NCBI GenBank assembly: GCA_021813645.1
Contig: JAKAJW010000116.1
Span: forward strand, 1 to 16,283
From: Pseudomonadota bacterium
GTDB taxonomy: Bacteria > Pseudomonadota > Alphaproteobacteria > Rhodobacterales > Rhodobacteraceae
DNA length: 16,283 nucleotides
Direction of reading: 5' to 3'
Shown: positions 14,180-16,283 of the stretch, one piece after another
How positions within the stretch are numbered: the stretch's first letter is position 1
Layout of the letters: the number at the start of each line of letters is the position of its first letter
Position numbers and translations under genes: made by a program
Notes under the pieces: generated by a model
Told to the model about the DNA's origin: nothing
Database searches by the model: none
The model's input: the letters and a program-made list of their open reading frames with translations, nothing else

Positions 14180-14207
14180 TTGTCTGGGGGTCAGTCCGGT
14201 GTTACCT
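14180..14207 (+). promoter_or_regulatory. Candidate promoter of tsaD
   Basis: TTGTCT (14180-14185) and TTACCT (14202-14207) lie 16 bases apart in the 80-base divergent gap between hemD and tsaD, about 30 bases before the tsaD start. The -35 matches at 4 of 6 positions and the -10 at only 3 of 6, so this is tentative. Confidence 0.25.
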
Positions 14208-14237
14208 GCGACGAAGGCCTGCCGCAACCGATCCGAG

Positions 14238-15335
14238 ATGAATGAGACCCTGACAGTCCTCGGCCTGGAAAGCAGCTGCGACGATACCGCCGCGGCCGTG
14301 GTGCGGCATATGCCCGGCGAACCGCCGCAGATTCTCGCCTCGGTGGTCCTGGGTCAGGCGGCGCTGCACGCGCCCTATGGCGGCGTGGTGCCGGAACTGG
14401 CGGCGCGGGCCCATGCCGAAAAGCTCGACCTTTGCGTCGAGGAGGCGCTGGCCGAGGCCGGGCTGCGCCTGGCGGAGATCGACGCGGTGGCGGTGACCGC
14501 CGGGCCGGGGCTGATCGGCGGCGTGTTGTCCGGGGTGATGTGCGCCAAGGGGATCGCCGCCGGGGCCGGGCTGCCGCTGATCGGCGTCAACCATCTGGCC
14601 GGCCATGCGCTGACGCCACGGCTGACCGAGGGCCTGGCGTTTCCCTATCTGATGCTGCTGGTGTCCGGCGGTCATTGCCAGTTCCTGCTGGTTCAGGGGC
14701 CGGAGGCGTTCACCCGGCTCGGCGGCACGATCGACGACGCGCCGGGCGAAGCCTTCGACAAGGCGGCGAAGCTGCTCGGCCTGCCGCAACCCGGCGGACC
14801 CGCGGTCGAGGCGGAGGCGGCCCAGGGCGATGCCAGGCGGTTCGCGCTGCCGCGGCCGCTGCTGGACCGGCCGGGCTGCGATCTCTCCTTCTCGGGGCTG
14901 AAGACGGCGCTGTTGCGGGCGCGCGATCAGCTGGTGGCTGCCCAGGGCGGCCTGACGCGGGCTGATCGCGCCGATCTCTGCGCCAGCTTCCAGGCCGCGG
15001 TGACCGAGGTGCTGGCCGAGAAATCGCGCCGGGCGATCGCGCAATATCAGGCTCTGCCGCCGCCCGATCCGGTTTTCGCGGTGGCCGGCGGGGTGGCGGC
15101 GAACAAGACCATCCGCGCCGCGCTGGAAGGCGTCGCCACCGCGGCCGGGATGCGTTTCACCGCGCCGCCGCTTGGGCTTTGCACCGACAATGCGGCGATG
15201 ATCGCCTGGGCCGGGATCGAGCGGCTGCGGCTTGGCCGCCGCGACACGCTGGCGCTTGGCGCACGGCCGCGCTGGCCGCTGGACCAGACGGCCCCGGCGC
15301 TGATTGGCGCCGGCAAGAAGGGGGCCAAGGCATGA
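14238..15335 (+). CDS. tsaD: tRNA N6-adenosine threonylcarbamoyltransferase
   Basis: This 365-residue cytosolic enzyme transfers the threonylcarbamoyl group to A37 of tRNAs reading ANN codons, working with TsaB and TsaE. It has the ASKHA-fold start LGLESSCDDTAAAV (residues 8-21), the metal-binding pair in HLAGH (His119, His123), PYLMLLVSGGH (136-146), SFSGLKTALL, VAGGVAANK, and the nucleotide-site CTDNAAM. The length is usual for the family. The start at ATG 14238 puts the first beta strand at the N-terminus; a longer in-frame ATG at 14085 would overlap hemD and is unlikely. The stop overlaps the gpsA start by four bases, so the two are cotranscribed. Confidence 0.96.
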   Translation: MNETLTVLGLESSCDDTAAAVVRHMPGEPPQILASVVLGQAALHAPYGGVVPELAARAHAEKLDLCVEEALAEAGLRLAEIDAVAVTAGPGLIGGVLSGVMCAKGIAAGAGLPLIGVNHLAGHALTPRLTEGLAFPYLMLLVSGGHCQFLLVQGPEAFTRLGGTIDDAPGEAFDKAAKLLGLPQPGGPAVEAEAAQGDARRFALPRPLLDRPGCDLSFSGLKTALLRARDQLVAAQGGLTRADRADLCASFQAAVTEVLAEKSRRAIAQYQALPPPDPVFAVAGGVAANKTIRAALEGVATAAGMRFTAPPLGLCTDNAAMIAWAGIERLRLGRRDTLALGARPRWPLDQTAPALIGAGKKGAKA

Positions 15336-16283
15336 TGCGGCTCGGCATCGCAGGCGCCGGCGCCTTCGGCACGGCCTTAGCGGTGGCGCTGGCGCGCAGC
15401 GGGCCGCGGCTGGTGTTGTGGGCGCGCGATCCGGCGCAGGCGGCGGCCATGAAGGACAGTCGCCGCAACGCCCGCCATCTGGCCGAGGTGGAGATCCCGG
15501 AAACCGTCACCATCACCGCCGATTTCGCGCTGATCGCGCAATGCGACGCCGTGTTGCTGGCGATGCCGATGCAGGCGCTCGGCGACTTCCTGGACGACCA
15601 CGCGGCCCGACTCGACGGCCGCGCGCTGGTCTCCTGCGCCAAGGGCATCGACCTGCGCCGTCGGGCCGGGGCCGGCGCGCTGATCGCCGCTGCTTGCCCG
15701 GCCTCGGCCGCCGCCGTGCTGACCGGGCCGAGTTTCGCCGCCGACATCGCCCGCGGCCTGCCGACCGCGCTGACGCTCGCCTGCGCCGACGAGACGATGG
15801 GCGAGGCGCTGCAGCATCGGCTGGCGACGCCGGTGCTGCGGCTCTACCGCAGCCCCGACGTGGTGGGCGCGGAACTGGGCGGGGCGCTGAAGAACGTGAT
15901 CGCCATCGCCGCCGGCATCGTCATCGGCGCCCGGCTCGGCGAAAGCGCGCGGGCCGCGCTGATGACCCGCGGCTATGCCGAGATGACCCGCTTTGCGACC
16001 CGGCTCGGCGCCCGGCCGGAGACCCTGGCCGGCTTGTCCGGCTTCGGCGATCTGGTGCTGACCTGCGCCTCGACCCAGTCGCGCAACTTCCGCTACGGAG
16101 AGGCGCTCGGCCGCGGCGCCGGCTTCGACCCCGCGGTGACGGTCGAGGGCGTGGCCACCGCCCGCGCGGTCGCCGCGATGGCCGAGACGCTTGCCGTCGA
16201 CATGCCGATCGCTGCCATGGTGGCGGCGGTGATCGAGCGCCGCGTGACCGTGGCGCAGGCCGTCGAGGCCCTGCTTTCCCGAC
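15332..16283 (+). CDS. gpsA: NAD(P)H-dependent glycerol-3-phosphate dehydrogenase (3' end cut by window)
   Basis: This cytosolic enzyme reduces dihydroxyacetone phosphate to sn-glycerol 3-phosphate for phospholipid synthesis. About 317 residues are visible and no stop is reached, so only a few C-terminal residues are missing. It shows the Rossmann motif GAGAFG (8-13), VLLAMPMQAL, SCAKGI, TGPSFAADIARGLPTA, the catalytic-lysine block GALKNVIAIAAG, and the substrate-site LSGFGDLVLTC. The start is ATG 15332, which overlaps the tsaD stop; a second in-frame ATG follows directly at 15335. The tsaD-gpsA pair indicates one transcription unit. All key motifs are intact. Confidence 0.96.
   Translation, partial: MMRLGIAGAGAFGTALAVALARSGPRLVLWARDPAQAAAMKDSRRNARHLAEVEIPETVTITADFALIAQCDAVLLAMPMQALGDFLDDHAARLDGRALVSCAKGIDLRRRAGAGALIAAACPASAAAVLTGPSFAADIARGLPTALTLACADETMGEALQHRLATPVLRLYRSPDVVGAELGGALKNVIAIAAGIVIGARLGESARAALMTRGYAEMTRFATRLGARPETLAGLSGFGDLVLTCASTQSRNFRYGEALGRGAGFDPAVTVEGVATARAVAAMAETLAVDMPIAAMVAAVIERRVTVAQAVEALLSR

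Noticed and set aside
1..16283. CRISPR array or insertion sequence
   Set aside because: No regularly spaced repeats and no transposase-like frame were seen on either strand.

Overview
The window is a high-GC chromosomal segment of an alphaproteobacterium, most likely in the Rhodobacterales. Support for this comes from the hemD, mitofilin-like (Mic60) and HemY gene order, the tsaD-gpsA pair, the FNR-type half sites and the protein sequences. The genus cannot be fixed from the sequence alone. The window opens inside a sensor histidine kinase and ends a few codons before the stop of gpsA.

Left part (1-4480): the kinase C-terminus is followed by tRNA-Arg(ACG). Next comes about 670 bases without a gene, holding short repeats, a long imperfect hairpin, an AT box and a near-consensus FNR site. 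Two tandem genes then encode paralogous secreted proteins. Each has a signal peptide, a low-complexity Gly-rich linker (Gln-rich in the first, His-containing in the second) and a conserved C-terminal domain of about 150 residues that I do not recognise. A strong intrinsic terminator separates the two genes, so they are probably transcribed separately. A small outer-membrane beta-barrel gene follows, preceded by structured untranslated sequence. This three-gene, envelope-directed cluster next to a tRNA is the least explained part of the window.

Middle part (4481-10561): a YtcJ-type amidohydrolase on the minus strand diverges from a four-gene ABC importer of the spermidine/putrescine class. The importer genes are a Tat-exported binding protein, two permeases and an ATPase with a C-terminal TOBE-like region. 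The arrangement suggests uptake of an amide or amine compound and its hydrolysis in the cytoplasm. The operon is followed by a tRNA-Thr(CGT) gene on the minus strand.

Right part (10562-16283): a minus-strand operon reads hemD, mic60-like, hemY-like, with tRNA-Thr downstream. It joins tetrapyrrole synthesis to inner-membrane architecture. Divergent from hemD are tsaD (tRNA t6A modification) and gpsA (glycerol-3-phosphate dehydrogenase), which overlap by four bases.
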